Below are positions 21,552 to 30,964 of a DNA stretch of 64,000 nt, piece by piece. A program made the position numbers and the translations under genes. The DNA is from Petrosia ficiformis. Lineage: Eukaryota > Porifera > Demospongiae > Haplosclerida > Petrosiidae. The DNA lies in contig OX345639.1 of the NCBI GenBank assembly GCA_947044365.1, positions 6,877,718 through 6,941,717 on the forward strand. Direction: 5' to 3'. The first letter of the stretch is position 1; every line of letters begins with the position of its first letter. Below the pieces are notes generated by a model. The model searched no databases. It was not told the origin of the DNA and saw nothing but the letters and a program-made list of their open reading frames with translations.

Positions 21552-23780
21552 TCACTGTTGTAACAAGGAATATGAAACAAGTACACTCACTACAATAAGA
21601 CCAATTTTTATCCCTGTAAAATCAGAATTTCCTGCACCTCGTGCCTTTATAAATTCCTTCACACTCAACGAGAAGTTACCACATTTCAGCATTTCTTTAG
21701 GTGGAGACGTTGCCATGCTAACCTCTTCAGCAATAACAGCACTCATTCCTTTCAGCACATGTACCTCTATATGACAGTGTAGGAACCAGTAACCTGGATT
21801 ATTAGCCTTGAAATAGACCACTGCATAACCACCTGATGGAATAAGGAGTGTGTCTTTTAATGGAGCTTTACGATTGATCTTTCCTTTCCGTCCATATGCA
21901 TAATCTACTGTAGCATTTTTCCAGTTTGGGTTGGTACAGTTATTTGTTCCTCTGCAATTAATATCTTTGTTAGTACTTTCCAGTGTTTTGTTATCCTTGT
22001 ACTCTCCAAATTGTATGTCCACAACATGCATGTAATGTCCATGAAGATGAATTGGATGTGCAAAATGGATTCTTTTAAGGTCATAGTCCGGTCGAACAGT
22101 TGATAATATCATCTGTATTGAACGATTTTTCTCTGTATCTCTGATATATCTGATATCTCTGATATGAGTACAGCTACACTCGTCAGCATTATCAATATAG
22201 TTGTTGTCACACACAGTTGAGTCTTCTAGATCTTTACATTCTTCTTCATTTATTGCCTGAACTCTTCTTTTGTCCCCAACTGATAGTGACAATGGATATG
22301 AAGGTAGCTCCATATTACGTGCATTCATAGAATTTGCATGACCTTTTGGACCTTCAAAGCCAAAATTGAAGAACAGTTTGTCCTCTTCTCCCACCTGTAC
22401 GTCAGGAAGATTATTATAAGGTTCAGGGAACATTAATTTCAGTTGATGAATATGTATACAATCCACATTATAAGAAGGAGGGTATTCTTTGAATGGACAA
22501 TTGAGAACACTGCAGTGAGATATTTCTGTGCAACGACTACTGACTGGAATAGAACTATCCTTTATGGACTCGTATTGAATAGATTTTGGTTCAACATTTG
22601 AGCCTGTATCGTAGTGTAGGATGGCTTCAGCTAAATGGGGTACTTTTTCTAGAGTATCAGCTCTTATCATAAAATTCTCACGATTTAGGTTATTTATTTC
22701 TAAACGAGTTTTAGTATTCAGAAGGAAGTCATAACGTTCTCCAGAATGTATAATGATATAATCAACCTCCATTGGTTCAACAAATGCTCCATCTGTAGCA
22801 ATAACTATAAGCTTGTGTTCATCTACTGATACACGATATGCAAAAATACTCTGAGCTCCTATCAAACGAAATCGATAAGTATTATCACTTGAAACATTGA
22901 AGATACTGAGACGTGTTTCAGTGTATGGAACCTCTTGGTGTCTTCCTTTACCATTGATTATTCCAGACCAATACTTGTCAGGACTAACCTCTGCCCCATC
23001 GATTGAAAATGTATCTATTTTGTCAGGTATATCTTCATGTTGCCAATCCAGAAATGTGAGTGTATGTTGATCTGGCATGTCTTCGAAAGAGTAACCGAGA
23101 TCGTATTGAACTTGTTCAATTACTTCATCTTGCTGTTCTTTAACAATAAGAGCACCAAAGAGTCCTTTTGTTCTTTCCTCCCCACTGTGTGAATGATACC
23201 AGTGAGTACCAGTTTGTATTGCTTGGAATATATAAGTAAAACTACCATCAGGTGGTATACCACATTGAGTGACATGTTCTACTCCATCCATCCAGTGAGA
23301 GTTCTTCTGATGCATACCATGCCAATGGATGGAGGTATTGCTGTCCAGTTTATTTATTACATTAACAACTATATATTGATCCTTGTTGGCAATAAGTGTG
23401 GGACCTGGTGCACGTCCATTGATTGCAATAAATGACCTATTTGACTTTCCATCAACTGTAAATGGTTGAGTGCAATTTGTACTCTCCTCTGTTATGGTTT
23501 TGCATATATTATTTGTTGTGGGTTCATCACGAGGAAGAAGCTCTCCTGTACTACTGATATACCATTCTCTGCCATTATTCATGTTTATCGAGGTTCCATC
23601 TCCAGTCACTTCATATCGTGTGAACGTTTCAAGTTCCTGAATAATTAGTTTAATCTCACAAGTATCATCATCATCATTTAGAGGACAGGTACATACTGGA
23701 GTAGTATAATCACAAGATACCTTGTAAGACTCTGCTACTGCAATGAGCATCAAAGAAAGTAGCAGAATGTTTATACCCAT
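21552..23780 (-). CDS. Laccase-like multicopper oxidase, copy 3
   Basis: About 742 residues from MGINILLLSLML. An in-frame upstream ATG at 23,813 exists, but a TTTCCAG acceptor lies one base before the MGIN start, so MGIN is preferred. A signal peptide is followed by the CxC-poly-Asp patch. Copper motifs are HWHGMHQ, HWYHSHSGEERTKG, HPIHLHGHYMHV and HCHIEVHVLKGM, all ligands present. The tail is short, with one hydrophobic terminal segment (GIKIGLIVVSVLVSYSLL) that fits a GPI signal or membrane anchor. A GTGAGT string inside that segment (about 21,585) could alternatively be a splice donor to an unseen exon. Its 3' spacer is a duplicate of that of copy 5, its closest relative by flanking DNA. 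Confidence 0.94.
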   Translation of the reverse strand: MGINILLLSLMLIAVAESYKVSCDYTTPVCTCPLNDDDDTCEIKLIIQELETFTRYEVTGDGTSINMNNGREWYISSTGELLPRDEPTTNNICKTITEESTNCTQPFTVDGKSNRSFIAINGRAPGPTLIANKDQYIVVNVINKLDSNTSIHWHGMHQKNSHWMDGVEHVTQCGIPPDGSFTYIFQAIQTGTHWYHSHSGEERTKGLFGALIVKEQQDEVIEQVQYDLGYSFEDMPDQHTLTFLDWQHEDIPDKIDTFSIDGAEVSPDKYWSGIINGKGRHQEVPYTETRLSIFNVSSDNTYRFRLIGAQSIFAYRVSVDEHKLIVIATDGAFVEPMEVDYIIIHSGERYDFLLNTKTRLEINNLNRENFMIRADTLEKVPHLAEAILHYDTGSNVEPKSIQYESIKDSSIPVSSRCTEISHCSVLNCPFKEYPPSYNVDCIHIHQLKLMFPEPYNNLPDVQVGEEDKLFFNFGFEGPKGHANSMNARNMELPSYPLSLSVGDKRRVQAINEEECKDLEDSTVCDNNYIDNADECSCTHIRDIRYIRDTEKNRSIQMILSTVRPDYDLKRIHFAHPIHLHGHYMHVVDIQFGEYKDNKTLESTNKDINCRGTNNCTNPNWKNATVDYAYGRKGKINRKAPLKDTLLIPSGGYAVVYFKANNPGYWFLHCHIEVHVLKGMSAVIAEEVSMATSPPKEMLKCGNFSLSVKEFIKARGAGNSDFTGIKIGLIVVSVLVSYSLLQQ

Positions 23781-23905
23781 TCTGGAAATGAAGAGACTGG
23801 GTATTAGATTCACAGTTAATATGTGTATATATTAGGGATACGTATTTCTAATATATGGGATTTTCCTCCTCGTAAGCCTGTACTGATTGAGAAAAAGGAA
23901 TTATG

Positions 23906-23918
23906 ATCTTTATATAGG
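23906..23918 (-). promoter_or_regulatory. Candidate TATA box of MCO3
   Basis: CCTATATAAAG on the minus strand lies about 130 bp upstream of the preferred ATG, with the TTTCCAG acceptor between. Position and sequence are plausible for a core promoter; not otherwise supported. Confidence 0.4.
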
Positions 23919-23934
23919 CTGATAGTGGTCACCC

Positions 23935-24215
23935 CTCATTTTAGCTATAGTAACATTATATTAGCACTTCCAAGAATTGTTGTTGCAGAAATGCATGTGC
24001 AATTCTAAGTGTTTGTAATAATTATCATTATATCAAGGAATTTTGTTGCAAATATGGGTGTGTCATTTAAGTATAGTAATGTGATATTAACACTTCACTG
24101 ATTTTTGGTGCAAAATTGGGTGTGTCATTTGTAACTATAGTAATGTGATAGGTCACATTAACACTTCTGAGAATTGTTGTTGCAGAAATGCACGTGTCAT
24201 TTTTAACTATAGTGT
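23935..24215. repeat. Upstream tandem repeat of MCO genes, ~75-bp unit
   Basis: About four imperfect units contain ACTATAGTAATGT, TTAACACTTC, AGAATTGTTGTTGCAGAAAT and GTGTCATTT. Related single or double units stand at 28,570-28,680 upstream of MCO4 and 33,345-33,510 upstream of MCO5. Their repeated presence just upstream of three paralogues could reflect shared control elements or simple co-duplication. Confidence 0.65.
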
Positions 24216-24820
24216 ATTATGTAACTAATGTTTATATTATTGCTCCCAAGAATTACATAATACAAGATATACCGGTAGTTAGTAAAGTGATTCCATCTAA
24301 CAGTAATACTCTCTTAAAAACCTTTATAAGCAGAACATATCACAGTGTATTATACCTATCACTATATCACATACTGAGATAATATTCAGTATTTATAAAT
24401 CGGATTTCATCTATCTAATTAGCTGAACATCACACACACACACATTAGTACTGTTTCAGTTAACTATGACTATAATTAAAACCCCTTTTAGTAAGGCATT
24501 ATGACTTTTATTAACTAAACTATAACTAAATTACAAGTCTACTGCAATAACTATAACTAACTAAAACTCAGTAATAAAGCAATGATTGAAATTAACATAC
24601 ACAAAAAATAATGGTATAATTATGCAAAATGGTGCAGGTACAAAGATTGCAGTGTTGCAAAGTGTCTCAAAATACTGTCAGAAGCAATCTCAGAGCATCT
24701 AAATTTCTAAATTTTCTGGTGGAGGAACCAAAAACCATCCTATTTTCCCCTTTTCCAAATCTCATTTCCTACAAAAAACACTGCTACGTAGTATCACACC
24801 TTCATACATGCATTGCAAAG
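24216..24820. other. Spacer, no gene recognised
   Basis: AT-rich. A 64-codon plus ORF at 24,629 has no recognisable domain and is probably chance. Confidence 0.5.
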
Positions 24821-24821
24821 T

Positions 24822-25490
24822 AACAAACTAGCTTGTGGATTCAGTACTAGCTAGTATCATGCATCACAAAGTAACAAACTAGCTTGTGGATTCAGTACTA
24901 GTATCATGCATCACAAAGTAACAAACTAGCTTGTGGATTCAGTACTAGTATCATGCATCACAAAGTAACAAACTAGCTTGTGGATTCAGTACTAGTATCA
25001 TGCATCACAAAGTAACAAACTAGCTTGTGGATTCAGTACTAGTATCATGCATCACAAAGTAACAAACTAGCTTGTGGATTCAGTACTAGTATCATGCATC
25101 ACAAAGTAACAAACTAGCTTGTGGATTCAGTACTAGTATCATGCATCACAAAGTAACAAACTAGCTTGTGGATTCAGTACTAGTATCATGCATCACAAAG
25201 TAACAAACTAGCTTGTGGATTCAGTACTAGTATCATGCATCACAAAGTAACAAACTAGCTTGTGGATTCAGTACTAGTATCATGCATCACAAAGTAACAA
25301 ACTAGCTTGTGGATTCAGTACTAGTATCATGCATCACAAAGTAACAAACTAGCTTGTGGATTCAGTACTAGTATCATGCATCACAAAGTAGCTAAAATTA
25401 TAATTTGTGGGTTAGGTACTAGTATCAGGCTTCACAAAGTAGCTAAATTATAATTTGTGGGTGAGGTACTAGTATCAGGCTTCACTACAG
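24822..25490. repeat. 47-bp minisatellite, 12 units plus degenerate ends
   Basis: Unit words are TAACAAACTAGCTTGTGGAT, TCAGTACTAGTATCATGCAT and CACAAAG. Starts fall at 24,822, 24,872, 24,919 and then every 47 bp to 25,342. The first unit carries an extra CTAG. Two diverged units follow (GCTAAATTATAATTTGTGGG) to about 25,490. The interior units are virtually identical, indicating very recent expansion or homogenisation. Each unit contains the palindromes CTAGTATCATG-like and ATGCAT. Confidence 0.95.
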
Positions 25491-26101
25491 TTACATAATA
25501 AACTAAGTTGTGAGGTTATTACACATGCTGTGATTTGAAAAATACAACTGATCAGTCATCATCTGATACTCCATTATACACCGCTATAATTTATAAATTA
25601 CAACTGATTAGGTAATCATACAAATAAAATTATATAGTTACAATATAATCTATAATTGATTCATCTCTAAATGATGTCACTTCCCTAGCTATATATAATA
25701 TGTAATAGTGTTTTTGATAAGCTCTTATGGTGCACCATTGGTCCAAAAAGCTTCTTATTTGGCACTGCACAGTTCTCTGTTTGGGCCAGATGGCACGGTT
25801 AATTATGATTTTATTGTCACTAACAGCATTAACTCTTTGTTAATTGGCTCAAGATGTATTCCCAATGGTGCACACACTAACCATTGTTGAGCCAATTTAG
25901 CCCATGCTTATCAAGAACTCTTATAATGATTATAATTATAATATACTTATATATATAAGTATTGCAATTATAATATATAAATATATAATTTATATATGTA
26001 TATACAGTATAATCAACACAACCACAAAATAAATACAAACAATAAAAATGTAAAAGCTTAGTTAGTACACAAACTCAGGAATGCCTTCCTTGTATTACTG
26101 T
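25491..26101. other. Spacer downstream of MCO4
   Basis: No gene recognised. 25,710-25,925 contains imperfect inverted words (TTGATAAGCTCTTATGG / GCTTATCAAGAACTCTTATA; CCAATGGTGCA), suggesting an old palindromic insertion. 25,930-26,010 is TA-rich. Confidence 0.45.
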
Positions 26102-28450
26102 TTAATCTACTCTTTCATAATTCTTACGTTTACGGCTCTCTTTGCATTCACGTTTTTCTTTAAAACAACAACAGCAGTCAACATAGCAACAGCATAGTAC
26201 AGTTACAATAACCGCCAATACAATGGATATAAAAATAAAGATAGAAGCAACTGCACTGACTGCAATGAGACCATTTTTGATCCTTTTATATGTCCACCAT
26301 CCTGAATTTTCAGTTTCATCACCTCGTGCCTTTTTAAACTGCTCTACACTGAAGGAGAAGTTACCATATTTCAACATTTTTTCAGGAGGAGACGTTGCCA
26401 TGCTAACCTCTTCAGCAATAACAGCACTCATTCCACCAAGCACATGTGGCTCTATGTGACAGTGTAGGAACCAGTAACCTGGATTATTAGCCTTGAAATA
26501 GACCACTGCATAACCACCTGCTGGAATAAGGAGTGTGTCTTTTAATGGAGCTTTACGATTGATCTTTCCTTTCCTTCCATATGCATAATCTACTGTAGTA
26601 TTTTTCCAGTTTGGGTTGTTACAATTATTCGTTCCTCCACAATTAATATCTTTGTTAGTGTTTTCTAGCACTCCGTCTTCATTGTACTCTCCAAATTGTA
26701 TGTCCACAACATGAAAGTAATGTCCATGAAGATGAACTGGATGTGCATTGATTCGTTTTAGTCTCTCAGGTGTATCAGTTTCATTGGGTAGAACGGTTGA
26801 CAATACCATCTGTATTGAAAGATCTTTCTCGATTTTTCTGATATGAACACATGCACACTCGTCAGCATTATCAATACTGTTGTCATCACACACAGTTGAG
26901 TTTTCTATACCTTTACATTCTTCTTCATTTATTCTCTGAACTCTATTTGTGTTACCAACTGATAGTGACAATGGATATGATGGTAGCACCTTCATATTAC
27001 GTGCATTCATAGAACTTGATCCTTTTGGACCTTCAAAGCCAAAATTAAAGAAAAGTTTGTCCGCTTCTCCCACCTGTACGTCAGGAAGATTATTATCAGG
27101 TTCAGGGAACATTAATTTCAATTGATGAATATGTATACAATCCACATTATAAGAAGAATTGTATTCTTTGAATGGACAATTGAGAACACTGCAGTGAGAT
27201 GTTTCTGTGCAACGACTACTGACTGGAATAGAACTATCCTTTATGGACTCGTATTGAATAGATTTTGGTTCAACATTTGAGCCTGTATCGTAGTGTAGGA
27301 TGGCTTCAGCAAAATGGGGTTCCACTTCTAGAGTATCAGCTCTTATCATAAAATTCTCACGATTTATTTCTGAATGAGTTTTAGTATTCAGAAGGAAGTC
27401 ATAACGTTCTCCAGAATGTATAATGATATAATCAACCTCCATTGGTTCAACTAATGCTCCATCTGTAGCAATAACTATAAGCTTGTGTTCATCTACTGAT
27501 ACACAATATGCAAAAATACTCTGAGCTCCTATCAAACGAAATCGATAAGTATTATCACTTGAAACAGTGAAGATACTAAGACGTGTTTCAGTGTATGGAA
27601 CCTCTTGGTGTCTTCCTTTACCATTGATTATTCCAGACCAATACACAATAGCACTAACTTCTGCCCCATCTGGTGAAAATGTATCTTTTTTGTCAGGCTC
27701 ATCTTGATCCTGCCAATCCAAAAATGTGAGAGTATGCTGTTCTGGCATGTCTTCGAAAGAGTAACCGAGATCGTATTGAACTTGTTCAATTAGTTCATCT
27801 TGTTGCTCTTTAACAATAAGAGCACCAAAGAGTCCTCTTGATCTCTCATCCTCACTGTGTGAATGATACCAGTGAGTACCAGTTTGTATTGCCTGGAATA
27901 TATAAGTAAAACTACCATCAGGTGGTATCCCATATTGAGTGACATGTTCTACTCCATCCATCCAGTGAGAGTTCTTCTGATGCATACCATGCCAATGGAT
28001 GGAGGTATTGCTGATCAGTTTATTTATTACATTAACAACTATATATTGATCCTTGTTGACAATAAGTGTGGGACCTGGTGCACGTCCATTGATTGCAATA
28101 AACAACCTATTTGACTTTCCATCAACTGTAAATGGTTGAGTGCAAGCTGTACTCTCCTCTGTTATGTTTTTGCATATATTATTTGTTGTGGGTTCTTCAC
28201 GAGGTAGAAGCTCTCCTGTAGTACTATTGATATACCATACTCTACCATTCGTGTCTATTGAGGTTCCATCTCCAGTCACTTCATATCGTGTGAACGTTTC
28301 AAGTTCCTGAATAATTAGTTGAAACTCACAAGTATCATCATCATTATTTAGAGGACAGGTACATACTGGAGTAGTATAATCACAAGATACCTTGTAAGAC
28401 TCTGCTCCCACAATGAGCATCAATGAAAGTAGCAGAATGTTTATACCCAT
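26102..28450 (-). CDS. Laccase-like multicopper oxidase, copy 4, with transmembrane tail
   Basis: About 782 residues from MGINILLLSLML. An upstream in-frame ATG at 28,492 precedes a TTTCCAG acceptor and is less likely. Copper motifs HWHGMHQ, HWYHSHS, HPVHLHGHYFHV and HCHIEPHVLGGM are intact. Differences from its paralogues are VTQYGIPP in place of VTQCGIPP, AYCVSVDEH in place of AYRVSVDEH, and loss of Phe before AHPVH. The C-terminus is unlike the others: a strong transmembrane segment (SAVASIFIFISIVLAVIVTV), then Cys-rich CCCYVDCCCC and a basic tail. This predicts a type-I membrane enzyme with a short, possibly palmitoylated cytoplasmic tail. Confidence 0.94.
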   Translation of the reverse strand: MGINILLLSLMLIVGAESYKVSCDYTTPVCTCPLNNDDDTCEFQLIIQELETFTRYEVTGDGTSIDTNGRVWYINSTTGELLPREEPTTNNICKNITEESTACTQPFTVDGKSNRLFIAINGRAPGPTLIVNKDQYIVVNVINKLISNTSIHWHGMHQKNSHWMDGVEHVTQYGIPPDGSFTYIFQAIQTGTHWYHSHSEDERSRGLFGALIVKEQQDELIEQVQYDLGYSFEDMPEQHTLTFLDWQDQDEPDKKDTFSPDGAEVSAIVYWSGIINGKGRHQEVPYTETRLSIFTVSSDNTYRFRLIGAQSIFAYCVSVDEHKLIVIATDGALVEPMEVDYIIIHSGERYDFLLNTKTHSEINRENFMIRADTLEVEPHFAEAILHYDTGSNVEPKSIQYESIKDSSIPVSSRCTETSHCSVLNCPFKEYNSSYNVDCIHIHQLKLMFPEPDNNLPDVQVGEADKLFFNFGFEGPKGSSSMNARNMKVLPSYPLSLSVGNTNRVQRINEEECKGIENSTVCDDNSIDNADECACVHIRKIEKDLSIQMVLSTVLPNETDTPERLKRINAHPVHLHGHYFHVVDIQFGEYNEDGVLENTNKDINCGGTNNCNNPNWKNTTVDYAYGRKGKINRKAPLKDTLLIPAGGYAVVYFKANNPGYWFLHCHIEPHVLGGMSAVIAEEVSMATSPPEKMLKYGNFSFSVEQFKKARGDETENSGWWTYKRIKNGLIAVSAVASIFIFISIVLAVIVTVLCCCYVDCCCCFKEKRECKESRKRKNYERVD

Positions 28451-28745
28451 TCTGGAAATGAAGAGACTTGGTATTAGATCCAATAGGTACACAATTAAAA
28501 ATATTATATATTAGATCGAGATATGTATTTCTAATATATAGACCGACGAAAGGAATTTGGCTGATACTGTAATTTTCATTATTGTAATGTTGTATTAACA
28601 CTTCAATGTTGTTACAGAAAAGAATGTACTACTAGTATAGTAATGTTATGTTAACAGTTTCATTGCAGATGACCTTTTAATCGGAGTAATGTCATATTGT
28701 GTGAATGTATTGAGTGACTAAATGATTATTCACAAATACCATCAG

Positions 28746-28841
28746 TTAGTTGACAGCTGGTGTATTATAATCACAAGTTACTTTGAAAGACTCTGCTCCT
28801 GCAACGAGAATCAGAGAGATTAGCAAAATATTTATACCCAT
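28746..28841 (-). pseudogene. MCO relic: signal-peptide start only
   Basis: On the minus strand an ATG at 28,841 opens a 31-codon frame, MGINILLISLILVAGAES then FKVTCDYNTPAVN and stop. It matches the first 27 or so residues of MCO3-5 almost exactly, then breaks at the codons for TPVC. The preceding bases (CAGTCCCTTAATGGG) resemble the MCO leader with a deletion. No further MCO sequence is found before MCO4 at 28,450 or after 28,841. It could also be a short alternative first exon, but the break in mid-codon homology argues for a truncated copy. Confidence 0.8.
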
Positions 28842-28969
28842 TAAGGGACTGGGTATTACACAGTTATTACATGTTATAGTTACTATTCTTCATCACTAGC
28901 AAATTGAGGAGTATGACCTTTATAATAAGTTGACAGTAGTGATGATGTGGTTATAACCTTAATTTAGAA

Positions 28970-29085
28970 ATAAAGAGAGAAACACATATCCAGGGATTTG
29001 AACCTAGGACCTTCTGATTGCTAGTCAGATGATCCTGGGTTCAAATCCCTTCAGGACATGTGTCTCTTTCTTTATGCAACCTAGT
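28970..29085. repeat. tRNA-like palindrome with B-box words on both strands
   Basis: Arms of about 46 bp, AGGGATTTGAACCTAGGACC and its partner GGTTCAAATCCCT, flank a centre TCTGATTGCTAGTCAGA. Outer arms AGAGAAACACAT / ATGTGTCTCTT also pair. GGTTCAAATCC is the RNA polymerase III B-box/T-arm consensus. The centre forms a perfect 5-bp anticodon-like stem with a 7-nt loop (AGC or GCT anticodon depending on strand). A proper D-arm is missing, so it is not called as a functional tRNA. Confidence 0.65.
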
Positions 29086-29154
29086 CAATGAAATTATTTT
29101 AATATAACCTTAATTTATTTTAATGATTAATATTACTGATATTATTGTCACACA

Positions 29155-29195
29155 CACACACATGTAAAACATACATACATACATACATACATACA

Positions 29196-29229
<34 letters not shown>

Positions 29230-29400
29230 CATACATACATACATACATACATACATTTTATATCTACATATTTATATACACATGTTCCTACATCCATACA
29301 TACATGCATATATGCATACACATATACATATTTATATACCTATATGCATACATACATACACAAATGGAAACATATGTATGTAAATGCACAAACACATACA
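29155..29400. repeat. CATA-rich microsatellite
   Basis: A pure (ACAT)n run lies at about 29,168-29,255, with degenerate CATA-rich sequence to 29,400. The matching array upstream of MCO5 is at 33,572-33,750. Long Thr-Tyr-Ile-His or Met-Tyr-Val-Cys ORFs here are products of the repeat, not genes. Confidence 0.92.
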
Positions 29401-29880
29401 ATATAAACATACATAATTAATTATGTTCCTTTGTTGAATATGATATTATGTGTTACTCATAAGATAACAATTACTGATATATTAGTTAAGTCATTTGTAA
29501 CTAATAAGTAATAACAGTTTATTTATTGGAAGAATACAACAGTTTACATTGTATTAGTGTTCCCATTCTCCTCCACTTTACAAAGTCCATTTTCTTATCC
29601 TGTCAGACATCAGTACTGTATGGTATACAATTCCCATGTTAATATACACTTAGTATTAGTACAGAATGAAGACATACCACCATTTCAAGAGAAATGATTG
29701 CTCTACACTAAAAGCTCTCTTAAAAATTGTCGAGTGTTTTAAGTGAAGTATGTACAGTACCTGATTTTGTTAAGTTTACATACTATAATGGGAGTTACAC
29801 TTTAATAAGATGATAGTCAACTGTACTTCTAAGTAGTACTATAGTACCATAGCACAGTACTAAGGTGTAATACTGCACTA
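29400..29880. repeat. Duplicated spacer segment (pairs with 33,960-34,260)
   Basis: TTGAATATGATATTATGTGT, TTACTCATAAGATAA, GGAAGAATACAACAGTTTAC and ATTGTATTAGTGTTCC occur in both. No gene seen. The copy at 33,960-34,260 marks the right edge of the MCO duplication. Confidence 0.75.
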
Positions 29881-30960
29881 TTTCAATTATCAAGAATTTA
29901 TTTCACATCTGTGTCTACTCAAGTGGACACACGTTCATTATGACTGATACATTTTCATAGTAATATAATATCGATGTGAAGATAGTGGATTACTGAGCTC
30001 TTCAGAATTCCAAACTAGCTCCACCTACTATAATCTATCTCAAAATTCAAATCAGAACTGGCCCATAATCTTTGATATAGCCATGGTGTATAATATACCT
30101 CTCAGAGTAAAGATCAAGATATTTGGCTAGTAAACAATATACATTATAAATATGGACTGTATTACAACTGATCTACATTTGTATGTTTTATCCAATCAAT
30201 TATAATTTATGCTATTGTTATAACTCCACAAGTTATAATTATAATTGTATGTACAAACCACTAGCTGTACAGATGTGATATCAAATGATGAATGATCAGT
30301 TGTAATTTACAGTTCATCGCAAGTGATTTTCCAGCCTAAATAGCCTTGAAGTTTAACTTTACAGTTCCGAAGGGCTCTAGAAAAAAACTGTTTAACAGTA
30401 ATTATATTTAGCAAAGCCACACCCTTTCAATTTTGTAATGTGAAAATTTACATTTGAACTTTGAAGGTCGGTGAATATTCACTAAAATTCGAAGGTTACC
30501 ACCTTCATTTATGCTCTGATACATGCACACATACACACACACAAACAAGCACACACACACACACATACACATATGCATAAACATACATTTGTACACCACA
30601 AACAACATATATTGTATGTAGCTTGTTAAATAATTATACCCATCCATTATACATTCTTGAGATTACTAACTCATCTAAGTTGTTTGCTGTTTATCTCTGA
30701 AATTGTGTGTGTATATAACCGTATAATAATATTCATTAATTAACTTAACCCTAGGATTATGTCACTTCCTTAGTGTATATAATTATTAAATTACTAAATT
30801 TAGGACTACAAAAATAATTGAAAAATATAGTTAGGAAAAGGTTTACTACGCTTAGACACACACTCAAACTACCCGTAGTTCTTATAATTGATAATACGGA
30901 ATTGTTTGCTTTTCAGCAGGTTAGTTTTTAAAGTAATGACAGCATAATCTAATTATACAA
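29880..30960. repeat. Duplicated 3' spacer of MCO5 (pairs with 19,741-21,540)
   Basis: Same landmarks as the MCO3 spacer but shorter. It retains the unoccupied GATATAGC site at 30,074-30,081. A CA/CACA-rich microsatellite lies at about 30,515-30,570. No gene seen. Confidence 0.8.
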
Positions 30961-30964
30961 CATG

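Noticed and set aside
24822..25490. CRISPR array
   Set aside because: There are no unique spacers; the 47-bp units are contiguous and the genome is eukaryotic.
28975..29080. Functional tRNA-Ala(AGC) or tRNA-Ser(GCT)
   Set aside because: The T-arm and anticodon arm are present, but no D-arm or clean acceptor stem can be drawn, and the sequence is a palindrome.
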